From: Pseudomonas sp.
GTDB lineage: Bacteria; Pseudomonadota; Gammaproteobacteria; Pseudomonadales; Pseudomonadaceae
DNA length: 64,000 nucleotides
Assembly (NCBI RefSeq): GCF_030690725.1
Contig: NZ_JAUYGD010000053.1
Location: 62,001 to 126,000 of the forward strand
Reading direction: 5' to 3'
The position numbers were made by a program, and so were the translations under genes. This document shows positions 1 to 9,586 of this stretch, piece after piece (position 1 is the first letter of the stretch; the number at the start of each line of letters is the position of its first letter). The notes under the pieces were generated by a model. The model had not been told where the DNA came from. It saw only the letters and a program-made list of their open reading frames with translations, and ran no database searches.

Positions 1-1185
1 CGCGAGGCGCCCAGCGCCCTGGGTAATTTCAGTTTGCTTGGCTTGGCGCAGATGCTGCTGGTGTGGGGTGCGGCCTGGTGGGCGTTGGCACTGAGCAGTG
101 AAGTGCTGCGATTTGTCGCCGCTGAATGGCAGAGTAGCGCCTTGCTCGCGCTGTTGGCGGCTAGCGTCGCCCTGGCGGCATTCCTTGCGCCGCGCACACG
201 CTGGGCCGAACTGGCGCTACTGTGTTGCCTGCTGACGCCGCTGGCCGGCGTGGTGCTGCTGCATGCCTGGCACCTGCACTATCACCCGGCAGCGCAGTTT
301 GGCTGGCTGTCCTGGACGCTGCTGTTCGCCGTGCACTTCTGGGCGCTACGGCGTTTGGCTGTACAGCTGCCGGCGGGGGCGCTGAGCGCGGCCCATGTGC
401 TCGGCTGCTGGTTGCTGCTGGGCGTGCTGGCGCTGGAGTTGCGCTACCTGCTGCTGGCGCTTTCAGAGCATTACAACGCCTGGCGCTGGCTGGGCTGGGC
501 GCTGCTGCCGAGTGCCTATCTGTGGCTGATGGCGTTGCCTCGTCGCTGGCCTTGGCCGCTGGCGGCCTATCCGCGGGAATACCGTTTGCTGGCGGCGGCG
601 CCGCTGGCGCTGCTGATGCTCGGCTGGTTCTGGCTGGCCAACGTCGCCAGCGCCGGGGATGCCGAACCGCTGGCCTATCTGCCGTTGCTCAATCCGCTGG
701 AGCTGGGTTTGCTGTTTGCCCTTGGCGCAGTGTTCGCCTGGGCGCGCATGGGCTTGGCTGAGCTGGGCGTGACAAACGTGCGCAGCCAGTGGCTGACTCA
801 GGCCGTGGCGGGGGCTTCGCTGTTCGTCCTGTTGACTGCCATGGTCATGCGCAGCGCCCATCACTGGGGGGGCGTGCCTTATCAGCTGGATGCGCTGCTC
901 GATTCGATGCTGGTGCAGGCCGGCTTGTCGATTGTCTGGACGCTGATCGCTCTACCGCTGATGGTCCTCGGCAACCGCCGTGGTCGGCGCGAGCTGTGGC
1001 TGATCGGTGCGGCGTTGATCGCGCTGGTGGTGGCCAAGCTGTTCTTCGTCGAACTGGGTAATCGCGGTGGCCTGGAGCGCATCGTGTCGTTTATTGGTGT
1101 GGGTGTGTTGCTGTTGGTGGTGGGCTATTTCGCCCCCTTGCCGGCACGCAAGGCGGATGCGGATCAGCCGCAGGAGCAAGCATGA
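1..1185 (+). CDS. DUF2339 family membrane protein, 3' part
   Basis: The reading frame is open from the first base, so the gene begins outside the window and only its C-terminal ~394 residues are seen. The product is almost entirely hydrophobic: at least ten Leu/Ala/Trp-rich membrane segments separated by short loops, ending in a charged tail. This repeated-helix layout, followed directly by a DUF3999 gene, is the usual arrangement of the DUF2339/DUF3999 pair in Pseudomonas. The stop overlaps the next start by 4 bases, so the two are probably translated together. The function of the family is unknown; an inner-membrane role linked to the envelope is inferred from topology only. Confidence 0.8.
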   Translation, partial: REAPSALGNFSLLGLAQMLLVWGAAWWALALSSEVLRFVAAEWQSSALLALLAASVALAAFLAPRTRWAELALLCCLLTPLAGVVLLHAWHLHYHPAAQFGWLSWTLLFAVHFWALRRLAVQLPAGALSAAHVLGCWLLLGVLALELRYLLLALSEHYNAWRWLGWALLPSAYLWLMALPRRWPWPLAAYPREYRLLAAAPLALLMLGWFWLANVASAGDAEPLAYLPLLNPLELGLLFALGAVFAWARMGLAELGVTNVRSQWLTQAVAGASLFVLLTAMVMRSAHHWGGVPYQLDALLDSMLVQAGLSIVWTLIALPLMVLGNRRGRRELWLIGAALIALVVAKLFFVELGNRGGLERIVSFIGVGVLLLVVGYFAPLPARKADADQPQEQA

Positions 1186-2552
1186 TCAGTCGTTTTATCC
1201 CTGGCGCATGCTGCGCTGCGTTTCTCGGCCTGCTGTGCAGCGCGTCAGTCCTGGCACAGGAGCAGCCGGGCGACTATGCGGTGCAATTACCGCTGAGTCT
1301 TAGTGGCGACGGCCCCTGGTATCGCCTGGATGTGCCGATGGCGGTGCATTTTGCCGCGCGCTATGGCGATTTGCGTGATCTGCGGGTGTTTAACGCCGAA
1401 GGTCAGGCCCTGGCTTATGCCCTGGTGGCAGGGCAGGGCGAGTCGCGCGACAGCCAGCAGGAGCAGGCGGTGAAGTGGTTTCCGCTGTACGCCGAGCAGG
1501 GCGACAGCAGTGCTACGCCGAGCCTGCGGGTACAGCGCAGTACCAGCGGCACGCTGATCGAGCTGCTCGATGAGGCGGGCTCCTCAGCCAAACCAGCCTT
1601 GCTGCGTGGTTGGCTGCTGGATGCCAGCGCACTGCAAGAGCCGTTGGTGCATCTGCAACTGGACTGGAGCGGCGGCCAGGATGGTTTTCAGCGTTTTAGC
1701 ATCGAAGCCAGTGATGACCTGCAAGCCTGGCAGCCCTGGGGCAGCGGCCAATTAGCGCGTCTGTCGTTTGATGGTGAGCGTGTCGAACAGCGCCAGGTCG
1801 AGCTGCCGGGGCGCAAGGCGCGCTACCTGCGCCTGCTCTGGCAAAGCCCACAGCAAGCGCCGCAGCTGACGGCGGCCAGCTTGCGCAGCCAACGCAGTGA
1901 CAGCATGCCGGCGCCGCTGGTGTGGTCGCAGCCGCTGGCGGCGACGCGCAGTCCGGATGGCCAGTATCAGTGGCAATTGCCCCTGGCCTTGCCGCTTGAG
2001 CGCCTGCACGTCGAGCTCAGTCAAGCCAATAGCCTGGCGCCGATCCGTGTCAGCGGTCGCAGCGAAGCCAAGGGCGCCTGGCAATCGCTGGCGCAGGGTC
2101 TGCTTTATAGGCTGCCGGAAAATGGCGTGGAAATCCGTCAGGACGAATTGCCGTTGCCGGGTTGGGCGATGCAGCAGCTGCGTCTGCAGGTGGATGAGCG
2201 CGGCGGCGGCCTGGGCGTCGAGCCGCCGCAGATCAAAGTCGCGGTGCGCGCGACCCAGCTGGTGTTTCTCCAACGCGGCAGTCCGCCCTATCGGCTGGCA
2301 CTGGGGCGGGCAGGTGCAAAATCGGCCGCCTTGCCGTTGACTACGCTGATTCCTGGCTATCAGCCGCAGCGCCTGCAGCAACTGGGCACAGCCGAAGCGC
2401 AGTTGCAGGCGGAGAACCTGGCGCAGCAAGAACAGGCCGCAGCTGCTGAGAGCGACTGGAAACGCTGGGGCTTGTGGCTGGTGCTGCTACTCGGGGTAGG
2501 CTTATTGGCACTGATGGCGGTCAGCCTGTTACGCCGGCCGAGTGCTGAATAG
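1182..2552 (+). CDS. DUF3999 domain-containing membrane-anchored protein
   Basis: A 456-residue protein with an N-terminal signal peptide (hydrophobic stretch ending near residue 25 at SVLAQ), a long mostly beta-type periplasmic region, and one C-terminal membrane helix (about residues 430-450) followed by a short basic tail (LLRRPSAE). That is the layout of the DUF3999 family. The ATG overlaps the preceding DUF2339 stop by 4 bases, which supports an operon and a shared role in the envelope. No catalytic motif is recognisable. Identification rests on gene pairing and overall architecture. Confidence 0.8.
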   Translation: MISRFIPGACCAAFLGLLCSASVLAQEQPGDYAVQLPLSLSGDGPWYRLDVPMAVHFAARYGDLRDLRVFNAEGQALAYALVAGQGESRDSQQEQAVKWFPLYAEQGDSSATPSLRVQRSTSGTLIELLDEAGSSAKPALLRGWLLDASALQEPLVHLQLDWSGGQDGFQRFSIEASDDLQAWQPWGSGQLARLSFDGERVEQRQVELPGRKARYLRLLWQSPQQAPQLTAASLRSQRSDSMPAPLVWSQPLAATRSPDGQYQWQLPLALPLERLHVELSQANSLAPIRVSGRSEAKGAWQSLAQGLLYRLPENGVEIRQDELPLPGWAMQQLRLQVDERGGGLGVEPPQIKVAVRATQLVFLQRGSPPYRLALGRAGAKSAALPLTTLIPGYQPQRLQQLGTAEAQLQAENLAQQEQAAAAESDWKRWGLWLVLLLGVGLLALMAVSLLRRPSAE

Positions 2553-2746
2553 AGCCCGCTAACAGAAATAAAGCCCAGCTGCCTAACGAATTTTGCAGTA
2601 TGGTTGGCATCTTCAATTGATTGGCGTTTGAGGTCAGGAAGGCCCTTGCGTATTTCTACTGCGACCCGTCTTCGGGTGATTTACGTGCGTTTGCCAGGCT
2701 CGATTGGCAAACGCGCCGAGCCGTTTTCCTTGGCAGTGCCCTACCG

Positions 2747-4390
2747 ATGAATGCCTGCGGTAATTCCGGCTGGGCGCTCAGTGGGCAGGTTCTTCTGACT
2801 TCTGTGGTCTGCATCGGTGTGCTGCTGTTGGCCCGCTGGGTTACGCAGCAACGTTATTTCCCAGGGCGCGAAAGCTTTATCGTGCTGCACCTGGCGAGCC
2901 TCTGGTGGCTGATCGCCGCGAGCCTGGAAATGGCCGCGCAAGGCCCGCAGTGCAAGGTGTTCTGGGCCACCATGGCCTGGCCGGGGATTCTTGTGGTGCC
3001 CACCTTCTGGGCAATCTTCCTCTGGCAATACGTCAACAGCGTGCGCCAATCGCTGCCACTGCGCAGTACCCTGGGTTTGGCCGTGGTGCCGGTGCTGATC
3101 TGGCTGATGGCCCTGAGCAATCCCTGGCATGGTCTGTTCTACGGCGCAGGTACCGCGCCGCTCAGTGATGAGCCGGGCGCGCCGATTCGTTATCAGCATG
3201 GGCCGCTGTTCTACGCCGCCGCCGCTTATGTCTACCTGTTTATGACCTTCTGCATGGGCGTGGTGCTGCGTGCGGCGATCGTCAGCTATGGCGTGCATCG
3301 ACGTCATTACCTGGCTTTTGTCTTCGTTACGGCAGTGCCCTGGATCGCCAATATCAGCTATGTGGTGTTCGGCTGGATGCTCTTCGGCTTCGACCCGACG
3401 CCCTTCAGTTTCGCCTTTACCTTGGTGGCCTTTGCCTGGCTGATTGTCGGTGTGCGGTTATTCGACCTGCTGCCTGTGGCTCGCCACCTGCTGCTGGATG
3501 CCCTGCTCGATCCGGTGCTGGTGGTCGATGCGCAGTTGCGGGTGATCGAGGCGAACCCGGCCGCATTGAAACTGGCTGGACTGCGCAGTGGCTGGCAGGG
3601 CCGGCAGCTGGCCGACTGGCCGATCCTTGGTGCGGATTTGCAGCAGTTACTGAGCCAGCAGACGCAGGGCGAGCATGATCGGCTGCTGACCCTGGCCAAC
3701 TCGGCGCGGTATTTCGAAGTGCGTATCCGCGCCATCGAGCGGGTGACCCATCGCGGCACCCTGGTGCTGGGGCAGATGCTCTACCTGCGTGATGTCACCC
3801 AGCGCCACCTTAGCGAACTGAAGCTGGCCGAAGCCCTGGCCCTTAGCGAAGAGCGTCTGCGCACTATCACCAATCTGCATGAGCAGCTGCAGGAGCAGGC
3901 GCTGTGTGACCCGCTGACCGGGTTGTACAACCGGCGTTATCTGGATGAGTTCTTTACCCGCGAGTTGGCCGTGGCGCAGCGCGAACGCACGCCGATTTCC
4001 CTGGCGCTGATCGATCTGGATCATTTCAAGCAGCTCAACGACGAGCATGGCCACCTGGAAGGCGACGATGTGCTCAAGGGCGTGGCCCAGCACCTGCTGG
4101 AGAACCTGCGCAGCTCGGATGCGGTATTCCGTATCGGTGGCGAAGAGTTCCTGCTGATCCTGCCGCGCGCCGATGCCCATGAAGCCCGCGCGCGTCTGGA
4201 AACCATCTGCCGCGATTTAGCCGCACATCCCCTGCCGACCCGTGGCGGCGCACGCTATGTAACCCTGTCCGCGGGCCTGGCGCTGTGGCCCGAGCAGGGC
4301 CTGGTGCTCGATGAGTTGCTGCAGGTGGCCGATGCCGCCCTGTATCAGGCTAAGCATGCAGGGCGTAATAGGGTTTGTAGCCTGGCCTGA
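2747..4390 (+). CDS. Membrane-bound diguanylate cyclase (7TM-PAS-GGDEF)
   Basis: Predicted to make cyclic di-GMP from two GTP. I chose the ATG at 2747; an open frame extends upstream to 2621, but that stretch is polar and does not look like the family start. The N-terminal ~220 residues contain about seven membrane segments resembling the histidine-kinase N-terminal 7TM sensor domain. A PAS-like segment follows (DALLDPVLVVDAQLRVIEANPA), then a short coiled stretch, then the GGDEF domain. The active loop reads GGEEF, and an RSSD inhibitory-site motif sits five residues before it, so both catalysis and product feedback look intact. It stands alone between the DUF3999 gene and fbp. The signal sensed is unknown. 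Confidence 0.88.
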   Translation: MNACGNSGWALSGQVLLTSVVCIGVLLLARWVTQQRYFPGRESFIVLHLASLWWLIAASLEMAAQGPQCKVFWATMAWPGILVVPTFWAIFLWQYVNSVRQSLPLRSTLGLAVVPVLIWLMALSNPWHGLFYGAGTAPLSDEPGAPIRYQHGPLFYAAAAYVYLFMTFCMGVVLRAAIVSYGVHRRHYLAFVFVTAVPWIANISYVVFGWMLFGFDPTPFSFAFTLVAFAWLIVGVRLFDLLPVARHLLLDALLDPVLVVDAQLRVIEANPAALKLAGLRSGWQGRQLADWPILGADLQQLLSQQTQGEHDRLLTLANSARYFEVRIRAIERVTHRGTLVLGQMLYLRDVTQRHLSELKLAEALALSEERLRTITNLHEQLQEQALCDPLTGLYNRRYLDEFFTRELAVAQRERTPISLALIDLDHFKQLNDEHGHLEGDDVLKGVAQHLLENLRSSDAVFRIGGEEFLLILPRADAHEARARLETICRDLAAHPLPTRGGARYVTLSAGLALWPEQGLVLDELLQVADAALYQAKHAGRNRVCSLA

Positions 4391-4482
4391 TGGCCCGGCC
4401 GCTCCTTCCATCCAGTGCTAAAGCGCTTTCCCCGCTAAAGGGGTAAACTGCGCGCGATTTTTCTTCCTTCCCGGAGCCATCC

Positions 4483-5490
4483 ATGTCCCGCGTTACCCTC
4501 AGCCGCTACCTGATCGAGCAGACCCGCTGCAACCACACCCCGGCCGATCTGCGTTTCCTTATCGAAGTGGTCGCACGGGCCTGTAAGGAGATCAGCCATC
4601 AGGTATCCAAGGGTGCACTGGGCGGCGTGCTGGGCAGCATGGGCACCGAGAACGTGCAGGGCGAGGTGCAGAAGAAGCTCGACGTGATTTCCAACGAAAT
4701 CCTGTTGGAAGCCAACGAGTGGGGCGGTCACCTGGCCGGTATGGCGTCCGAAGAAATGGACAATGCCTACCAGATTCCCGGCAAGTACCCGAAAGGTGCC
4801 TACCTGCTGGTTTTCGACCCGCTGGACGGCTCCAGCAACATCGATGTCAACGTCTCGGTCGGCACCATCTTCTCGGTACTGCGTTGCCCGGACCGCAATG
4901 GCGATGAAGGCGATCTGGGTGAGGAAGCCTTCCTGCAGCCGGGCACCGAGCAGGTGGCTGCCGGTTATGCAATCTACGGCCCGCAGACCATGCTGCTGCT
5001 GACCCTGGGTGATGGCGTTAAAGGCTTCACCCTGGACCGCGAGTTGGGCAGCTTCGTGCTGACCCACGACAACATCAAGGTGCCGGAGTCGACCAAGGAA
5101 TTCGCCATCAACATGTCCAACCAGCGTCACTGGGAGGCGCCGGTACAGCGCTATGTCAGCGAGTTGCTGGCGGGCGAAGAAGGCCCGCTGGGCAAGAACT
5201 ACAACATGCGCTGGATCGCCTCGATGGTGGCCGATGTGCATCGCATCCTCACCCGTGGTGGCGTGTTTATGTACCCGCGCGACAGCCGCGAGCCAGAGAA
5301 GCCGGGCAAGCTGCGCTTGATGTACGAAGCCAACCCGATGTCGATGATCATCGAGCAGGCTGGCGGCGTGGCCACCAACGGCACTCAGCGCATTCTCGAT
5401 ATTCAGCCGACTTCCCTGCACCAGCGTGTCGCGGTCTTCCTCGGTTCCAAGGAAGAAGTGCTGCGCATCAGCGCCTATCACCGCGAGTAA
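4483..5490 (+). CDS. fbp: Fructose-1,6-bisphosphatase class I
   Basis: Hydrolyses fructose 1,6-bisphosphate to fructose 6-phosphate in gluconeogenesis, in the cytoplasm. The 335-residue length is normal for the bacterial class I enzyme. The metal-binding motif DPLDGSSN starts near residue 112, and the C-terminal EQAGG substrate/metal segment is present. The ATG is preceded by an AGGA-like site. It is followed after three bases by a DUF924 gene on the same strand, so the two may be co-transcribed. Pseudomonads lack a conventional phosphofructokinase, and fbp is their key gluconeogenic step (established knowledge). Confidence 0.96.
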   Translation: MSRVTLSRYLIEQTRCNHTPADLRFLIEVVARACKEISHQVSKGALGGVLGSMGTENVQGEVQKKLDVISNEILLEANEWGGHLAGMASEEMDNAYQIPGKYPKGAYLLVFDPLDGSSNIDVNVSVGTIFSVLRCPDRNGDEGDLGEEAFLQPGTEQVAAGYAIYGPQTMLLLTLGDGVKGFTLDRELGSFVLTHDNIKVPESTKEFAINMSNQRHWEAPVQRYVSELLAGEEGPLGKNYNMRWIASMVADVHRILTRGGVFMYPRDSREPEKPGKLRLMYEANPMSMIIEQAGGVATNGTQRILDIQPTSLHQRVAVFLGSKEEVLRISAYHRE

Positions 5491-5493
5491 GCG

Positions 5494-6111
5494 ATGAACG
5501 CGCCCTGGCAGCCGTTGCTTGACTGGTGGTTCGGTGCGGCCGGCTGCGGCCCTGGCGTGACGGCTGCTGAGGTGGCTGCCAGTCGTACCGCGTTGTGGTT
5601 CGGCAAGCAGGACCGCCAGGATGATCAGGCGCGCGAGCAGTTTGGCGCGCTGGTCGAGCAGGCTCTGGCCAGTGGGTTGCAAGACTGGCAAGGCGAGCCT
5701 GAAGGCTGGCTGGCGACCCTGCTGTTGCTTGATCAGCTGCCGCGGATGATCTTTCGCGATACCCCGCGCGCTTTTGCCGGCGACCCGCTGGCTCGACCTT
5801 TGGCCCTGCACGGGCTGGCCCAGGGCTGGGATCAGCAGCTGCGCCCGATCCAACGGGTGTTTGCCTATCTGGTGCTGGAGCATGCCGAAGACCTGACGCT
5901 GCAGAATCAGGCCGTGCAGCTGTTTCAGGCATTGCTTGAGCAGGCTGCAAGCGCCGAGCGCGAGCTGTTTGCCGGCTATCTGGACTATGCCGAGCGCCAT
6001 CAGCGAGTAATCGCGCGCTTTGCTCGCTTCCCCCATCGCAATCAGATACTCGGCCGCACTTCCAGTGCCGAGGAATCTGCCTTTCTGCTGGAACCTGGCT
6101 CGCGCTTCTAG
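5494..6111 (+). CDS. DUF924 family protein
   Basis: A 205-residue soluble, mostly helical protein. It shows the family hallmarks: WFG near the N-terminus, WFGKQD in the first third, LLLDQLPRMIFRDTPRAF in the middle, and a C-terminal RFPHRNQILGR segment. The helical fold of DUF924 resembles a TPR-type arrangement, but no reaction is established. The start lies three bases after the fbp stop, which suggests a shared transcript. No frameshift or odd composition is seen. Confidence 0.9.
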   Translation: MNAPWQPLLDWWFGAAGCGPGVTAAEVAASRTALWFGKQDRQDDQAREQFGALVEQALASGLQDWQGEPEGWLATLLLLDQLPRMIFRDTPRAFAGDPLARPLALHGLAQGWDQQLRPIQRVFAYLVLEHAEDLTLQNQAVQLFQALLEQAASAERELFAGYLDYAERHQRVIARFARFPHRNQILGRTSSAEESAFLLEPGSRF

Positions 6112-6179
6112 CATCCAAGCAGGCAAGCTCGGCATTGCTATGCCAAGCTGGTCTTGGTTCTTTTCTCAGGAGTTTCCCC

Positions 6180-6434
6180 ATGTCTCTGCGTGTCGTCGCT
6201 CTACTCGCCGGTTGCCTGCTGCTGGCCGCCTGCAACAAGATCAATCAGGACAATTACACCCAGCTCAAGGCGGGTATGAGCAAGGATGAGGTCGAGAGCC
6301 TGCTGGGCAAGCCAGGCGAATGCGCCGGCGCGCTGGGCATGTCCAGCTGCACCTGGGGCGATGAACAGCGCTTTATCAGCGTTCAGTACGCCGGCGACAA
6401 GGTCATGATGTTTTCCGGCAAGGGTTTGAAGTGA
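6180..6434 (+). CDS. Small SmpA/OmlA-like lipoprotein
   Basis: An 84-residue lipoprotein. I chose the ATG at 6180 over the longer frame from 6135 because a CAGGAG ribosome site lies ~10 bases upstream and the protein then begins with a signal peptide ending in the lipobox LLAAC. After the lipidated Cys the mature part has the KAGMSKDEVESLLGKP pattern of the SmpA/OmlA (BamE-like, DUF3862) fold. Two further cysteines (GECAG and SSCTW) could form a disulfide. The stop overlaps the following lipocalin start, so the two lipoproteins are likely made from one message. The role is unknown. Confidence 0.85.
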   Translation: MSLRVVALLAGCLLLAACNKINQDNYTQLKAGMSKDEVESLLGKPGECAGALGMSSCTWGDEQRFISVQYAGDKVMMFSGKGLK

Positions 6435-6997
6435 TGCGCCTGCTGGCGGCGTTGGCCGCAGCGGCTCTGCTGGTGGGCTGCGCCAATTCCGGTACGGGCG
6501 TGGTGCCGCCGAAGACTGTCGAGCAGGTCGATCTAAAGCGTTATCAAGGCCTCTGGTACGAACAGGCGCGTTTGCCGATGTTCTTCCAGCGCAATTGCGC
6601 GCAGTCCGAGGCGCTTTATGAGCTGCAGGAAGGCGGCACTATCGGCGTGACCAATCGCTGCCGCACCTACGATGGCGATATGCAGCAGGTGCAGGGCCAG
6701 GCCGTGGCGCAGGTGCCGGGCGAGACTAATAAACTCTGGGTGCGTTTCGACAACTGGGCCAGCAGCCTGCTGCCGGGGCTGACCAAGGGCGAGTACTGGG
6801 TGCTCTATCTGGATGATGGTTACCAGGCCGCGCTGGTTGGGCATCCCAATCGCAAGTATCTCTGGCTGCTGACCCGTGATCAGGACCCCAGCGCGAAACA
6901 CCTTGCGACGCTACTTGAAGAAGCGCGTAGCCGTGGTTATGACACCCGTGAGCTGATCTGGCGACGCACGGCTGCTGAGATGGCCCTGCAGCGTTAA
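6434..6997 (+). CDS. Outer-membrane lipocalin (Blc-like)
   Basis: A ~187-residue lipoprotein with signal peptide and lipobox LLVGC, followed by a bacterial lipocalin domain. The lipocalin signature is seen as RYQGLWYEQARLP with the invariant Gly-x-Trp, and the C-terminal structurally conserved Arg segment is present. Family members bind fatty acids or lysophospholipids at the inner face of the outer membrane. The ATG at 6434 overlaps the TGA of the upstream lipoprotein gene (TGATG); a GTG three bases earlier is an alternative. The partnership with the upstream SmpA-like lipoprotein suggests a joint envelope role, which is an inference. Confidence 0.88.
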   Translation: MRLLAALAAAALLVGCANSGTGVVPPKTVEQVDLKRYQGLWYEQARLPMFFQRNCAQSEALYELQEGGTIGVTNRCRTYDGDMQQVQGQAVAQVPGETNKLWVRFDNWASSLLPGLTKGEYWVLYLDDGYQAALVGHPNRKYLWLLTRDQDPSAKHLATLLEEARSRGYDTRELIWRRTAAEMALQR

Positions 6998-7004
6998 GCA
7001 GCGC

Positions 7005-7451
7005 TTATTTCTTGGCTTTCGGGCTCTGCAGGCGGATGTGCAGTTGAGTGTCCGCCGTGCCGTGCTCGAACAGGCTGTCAATCGGTGTGGGCTTGCCATT
7101 GAGCAGCGGTGGGTTGGCGGAAAAGCCCACCGGTTCCAGCGGGATGCCGCGCCGGCCATGGTCGAGCTGGCCGTTGCCGTTGCTGTCCTGGTACAGCTGA
7201 ATGGCATAACGCCCAGGCGGCAGGTCGACTAGGCGCAGCTGGCCGTCGCCACTCTGCTGCAGGCGCAGTGGCTGTTCCGGCCAACGTTGCAGCATGCCGC
7301 TCACCAGCGCCGCATGTACGGTTGCCGTGGCTTGTATGCCATCTACTGTGACCAGGATGTCACCGGCTCGGGCATATGAGCCGACCAGTAGCAGCAAAAG
7401 GCCAGTCTGATAGCCTGCCTTCTTTACGGTTTGAAGAATTCTCTGTGGCAT
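7005..7451 (-). CDS. DUF2141 domain-containing secreted protein
   Basis: A 148-residue protein with an N-terminal signal peptide ending at about SYARAG and a mature beta-sandwich region. The family marks are LPPGRYAIQLYQDSNGNGQLD, with its Asp/Asn-rich calcium-binding-like loop, and GIPLEPVGFSANP. DUF2141 proteins are exported and of unknown function. The gene converges on the lipocalin gene with a gap of only 7 bases and diverges from the flavodoxin-like gene at 7483 with a 31-base gap, so its promoter must overlap that of the neighbour or lie inside its coding region. Confidence 0.85.
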   Translation of the reverse strand: MPQRILQTVKKAGYQTGLLLLLVGSYARAGDILVTVDGIQATATVHAALVSGMLQRWPEQPLRLQQSGDGQLRLVDLPPGRYAIQLYQDSNGNGQLDHGRRGIPLEPVGFSANPPLLNGKPTPIDSLFEHGTADTQLHIRLQSPKAKK

Positions 7452-7482
7452 AATCCGGGCATTTCGCAGGAAGTGGCTGGCG

Positions 7483-8400
7483 ATGCGTCAGGTCTTGATC
7501 GTTCATTTTTCACAAACCGGCCAGCTAGACAGGTTGGCGCAATCGGTATGCGAGCCGTTACAGCAATGCAGCGATATTCAGTTGGATTACCTCCAGCTGC
7601 AACCCGCGCAACCTTACCCCTTTCCCTGGCCGTTTCTCGAGTTTTTCCGGATTTTTCCGGAAACCGTGCTGATGCGCCCGCAGCCTCTGTTGCCGTTGGC
7701 GGTGGATGCGAGCAAGCGTTATGACCTGGTGATTCTTGCCTATCAGGTGTGGTTTCTTTCGCCGTCGCAGCCGATGACTGCTTTCCTTGCTTCGCCTGAG
7801 GCCGCGCACTTGCTCAAGGGCACGCCGGTGGTAACCCTGATCGGCTGCCGCAATATGTGGCTGATGGCCCAGGAGAAGGTCAAGAGCCGCCTTACTGAAC
7901 TGGGCGCGCGGCTGGTGGACAATATCGCTCTGACTGACGCCTGCGGCACTGCGGCGAGTTTTCTGGCGACGCCCTTGTGGCTGTTTACCGGGCGGCAGAA
8001 ATCCTACAGCTGGGTGCCGCGCGCCGGTATTGATGAGGCTGAAATTGTCGCCGCCAGCCGCTTTGGCGTGGCCATGGCGCAACGCTTGACGGCCGACAGT
8101 CTGCCGATTGAGCAGCCGATGCTCAGCGGCCTGGGGGCGGTGAAGATTGATGAAAAGCTGATCGCCAGTGAGAAGGTCGGCAATCGCAGCTTTCAGCTCT
8201 GGAGCCGCTTGCTGGCCGCTTTAGGCCCGCAACATAGCCGTCGCCGCGGTGCCGGGCTGGTGGTTTATATCCTGTTTCTGTTGTGCCTGATCGTCACCGT
8301 AGTGCCGCTCAGTGCCTTGCTTAAAAAGTTGTTGGCGCCGCTGTTAAAAGAGCGCACCCAGCGTGAGAAGGCGTACTTTGCCGGCCCGTCTGGCGAGTGA
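7483..8400 (+). CDS. DarA-like flavodoxin-fold protein (dialkylresorcinol-type)
   Basis: A 305-residue protein beginning with a flavodoxin-type phosphate loop (VLIVHFSQTGQ), followed by a Rossmann-like core with a YDLVILAYQVWFLSPSQP segment and one C-terminal membrane helix (about residues 255-280) plus a basic tail. This matches the family annotated as dialkylresorcinol condensing enzyme (DarA-like). In characterised dar systems DarA works with a ketosynthase III-type DarB to form the resorcinol ring (established knowledge). Here a ketosynthase III gene follows after 19 bases, as in dar loci. It is the first gene of a four-gene operon. The exact reaction in this organism is inferred. Confidence 0.75.
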   Translation: MRQVLIVHFSQTGQLDRLAQSVCEPLQQCSDIQLDYLQLQPAQPYPFPWPFLEFFRIFPETVLMRPQPLLPLAVDASKRYDLVILAYQVWFLSPSQPMTAFLASPEAAHLLKGTPVVTLIGCRNMWLMAQEKVKSRLTELGARLVDNIALTDACGTAASFLATPLWLFTGRQKSYSWVPRAGIDEAEIVAASRFGVAMAQRLTADSLPIEQPMLSGLGAVKIDEKLIASEKVGNRSFQLWSRLLAALGPQHSRRRGAGLVVYILFLLCLIVTVVPLSALLKKLLAPLLKERTQREKAYFAGPSGE

Positions 8401-8419
8401 AGTGACCTGAGGAAGTCCC

Positions 8420-9586
8420 GTGGTACAACCTGTATTTATCAATCGCATCAGCGCTTTCCTGCCCCATGAGCCGGTCGACAACGAGCAGATGGAAGCGTGC
8501 CTGGGCCTGGTCGGCGGCAAGCCGTCGCGCGCGCGCAAGCTGATTTTGCGTAGCAACGGCATCCAGCAGCGTCACTATGTGATCGACCCGCAGACCGGCG
8601 CGCCGAGCATGAACAATGCCCAGGTCAGTGCGGCAGCGATTCGCGGCCTGTTGGGCGGCGATTTCCAGCTGGCGGATCTTGATTGTCTGGTGGCCAGCAG
8701 CGCCTCACCGGATCAGGTCATGCCCGGCCATGCGGTGATGGTGCAGGGCGAACTGGGCAACCCACCGTGCGAAGTGGTGTCCACCGCCGGTATCTGCCTG
8801 TGCGGCATGACCGCGCTGAAATACGCTTGGATGAGCGTGGCCAGTGGCGAAAGCCGCAACGCCGTGGCCTGTGGCTCGGAAGTGGCTTCGACGCTGATGC
8901 AGGCGAGCAACTTCAACGCCGAGTATGAGAGCCGCCTCGACGAGTTGGAAACCCACCCGGAAATCGCCTTTGAGAAGGACTTTCTGCGCTGGATGCTCTC
9001 CGATGGCGCCGGTGCCGTGCTGCTCCAGGGCCAGCCGAACCGCAAGGGCCTGAGCCTGCGCATCGACTGGATCGACATCTTTTCCTTCGCCGACCAGATG
9101 CCGCCGTGCATGTACGCCGGGGCGGAAATGGTCGACGGCCAGCTGCAGGGCTGGAGCCGCTATGAAGGCGCTGAGCGCAATCGGCGCTCGCTGATGGCGA
9201 TCAAGCAGGACGTCAAACTGCTTAACGACAACATCGTCAAATACACCGTCGAAGAAACCCTCAAACGCATCATGGCGCGCCGCGAGCTGCATGCCGAGGC
9301 GATCGATTATTTTCTCCCGCACTACTCGTCGGAGTTCTTCCGCGAACGCCTGTCCGTGGGCCTGGCCAATGCGGGTTTGCCGATTCCGCAAGAACGCTGG
9401 TTTACCAACCTGACCAGCAAAGGCAATACCGGCGCTGCGTCGATCTTTATCATGCTTGATGAGTTGTTCAATTCAGGTAGCCTGCGCAGCGGCCAGCGTT
9501 TGCTCTGCTATGTGCCAGAAAGTGGGCGCTTCTCCAGCGCCTTTATGCAGTTGACAGTGGTTGGCCAGGACGGTGACAACACATGA
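8420..9586 (+). CDS. 3-oxoacyl-ACP synthase III (DarB-like)
   Basis: A 388-residue thiolase-fold condensing enzyme. The Cys-His-Asn triad is visible: Cys ~128 in GICLCGMTALKYA, His ~301 in YFLPHYSS and Asn ~336 in SKGNTGAAS. It is longer than FabH of fatty acid synthesis (about 320 residues), in line with secondary-metabolism KAS III proteins such as DarB. It is preceded by GAGGAAG and placed directly after the DarA-like gene; its stop overlaps the next start by 4 bases (ATGA). I infer that it condenses or cyclises beta-ketoacyl chains from the ACP encoded by the opposing operon. Substrates are unknown. Confidence 0.85.
   Translation: MVQPVFINRISAFLPHEPVDNEQMEACLGLVGGKPSRARKLILRSNGIQQRHYVIDPQTGAPSMNNAQVSAAAIRGLLGGDFQLADLDCLVASSASPDQVMPGHAVMVQGELGNPPCEVVSTAGICLCGMTALKYAWMSVASGESRNAVACGSEVASTLMQASNFNAEYESRLDELETHPEIAFEKDFLRWMLSDGAGAVLLQGQPNRKGLSLRIDWIDIFSFADQMPPCMYAGAEMVDGQLQGWSRYEGAERNRRSLMAIKQDVKLLNDNIVKYTVEETLKRIMARRELHAEAIDYFLPHYSSEFFRERLSVGLANAGLPIPQERWFTNLTSKGNTGAASIFIMLDELFNSGSLRSGQRLLCYVPESGRFSSAFMQLTVVGQDGDNT

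Noticed and set aside
2621-2746. Upstream start of the diguanylate cyclase
   Set aside because: The extra 42 residues are polar and Arg-rich and precede the first membrane helix; ATG 2747 fits the sensor-domain family better.
4435-6135. 566-residue open frame on the minus strand across fbp
   Set aside because: It is the complement of fbp and the DUF924 gene; the protein is Gln/His/Arg-rich low-complexity sequence typical of antisense frames in GC-rich DNA.
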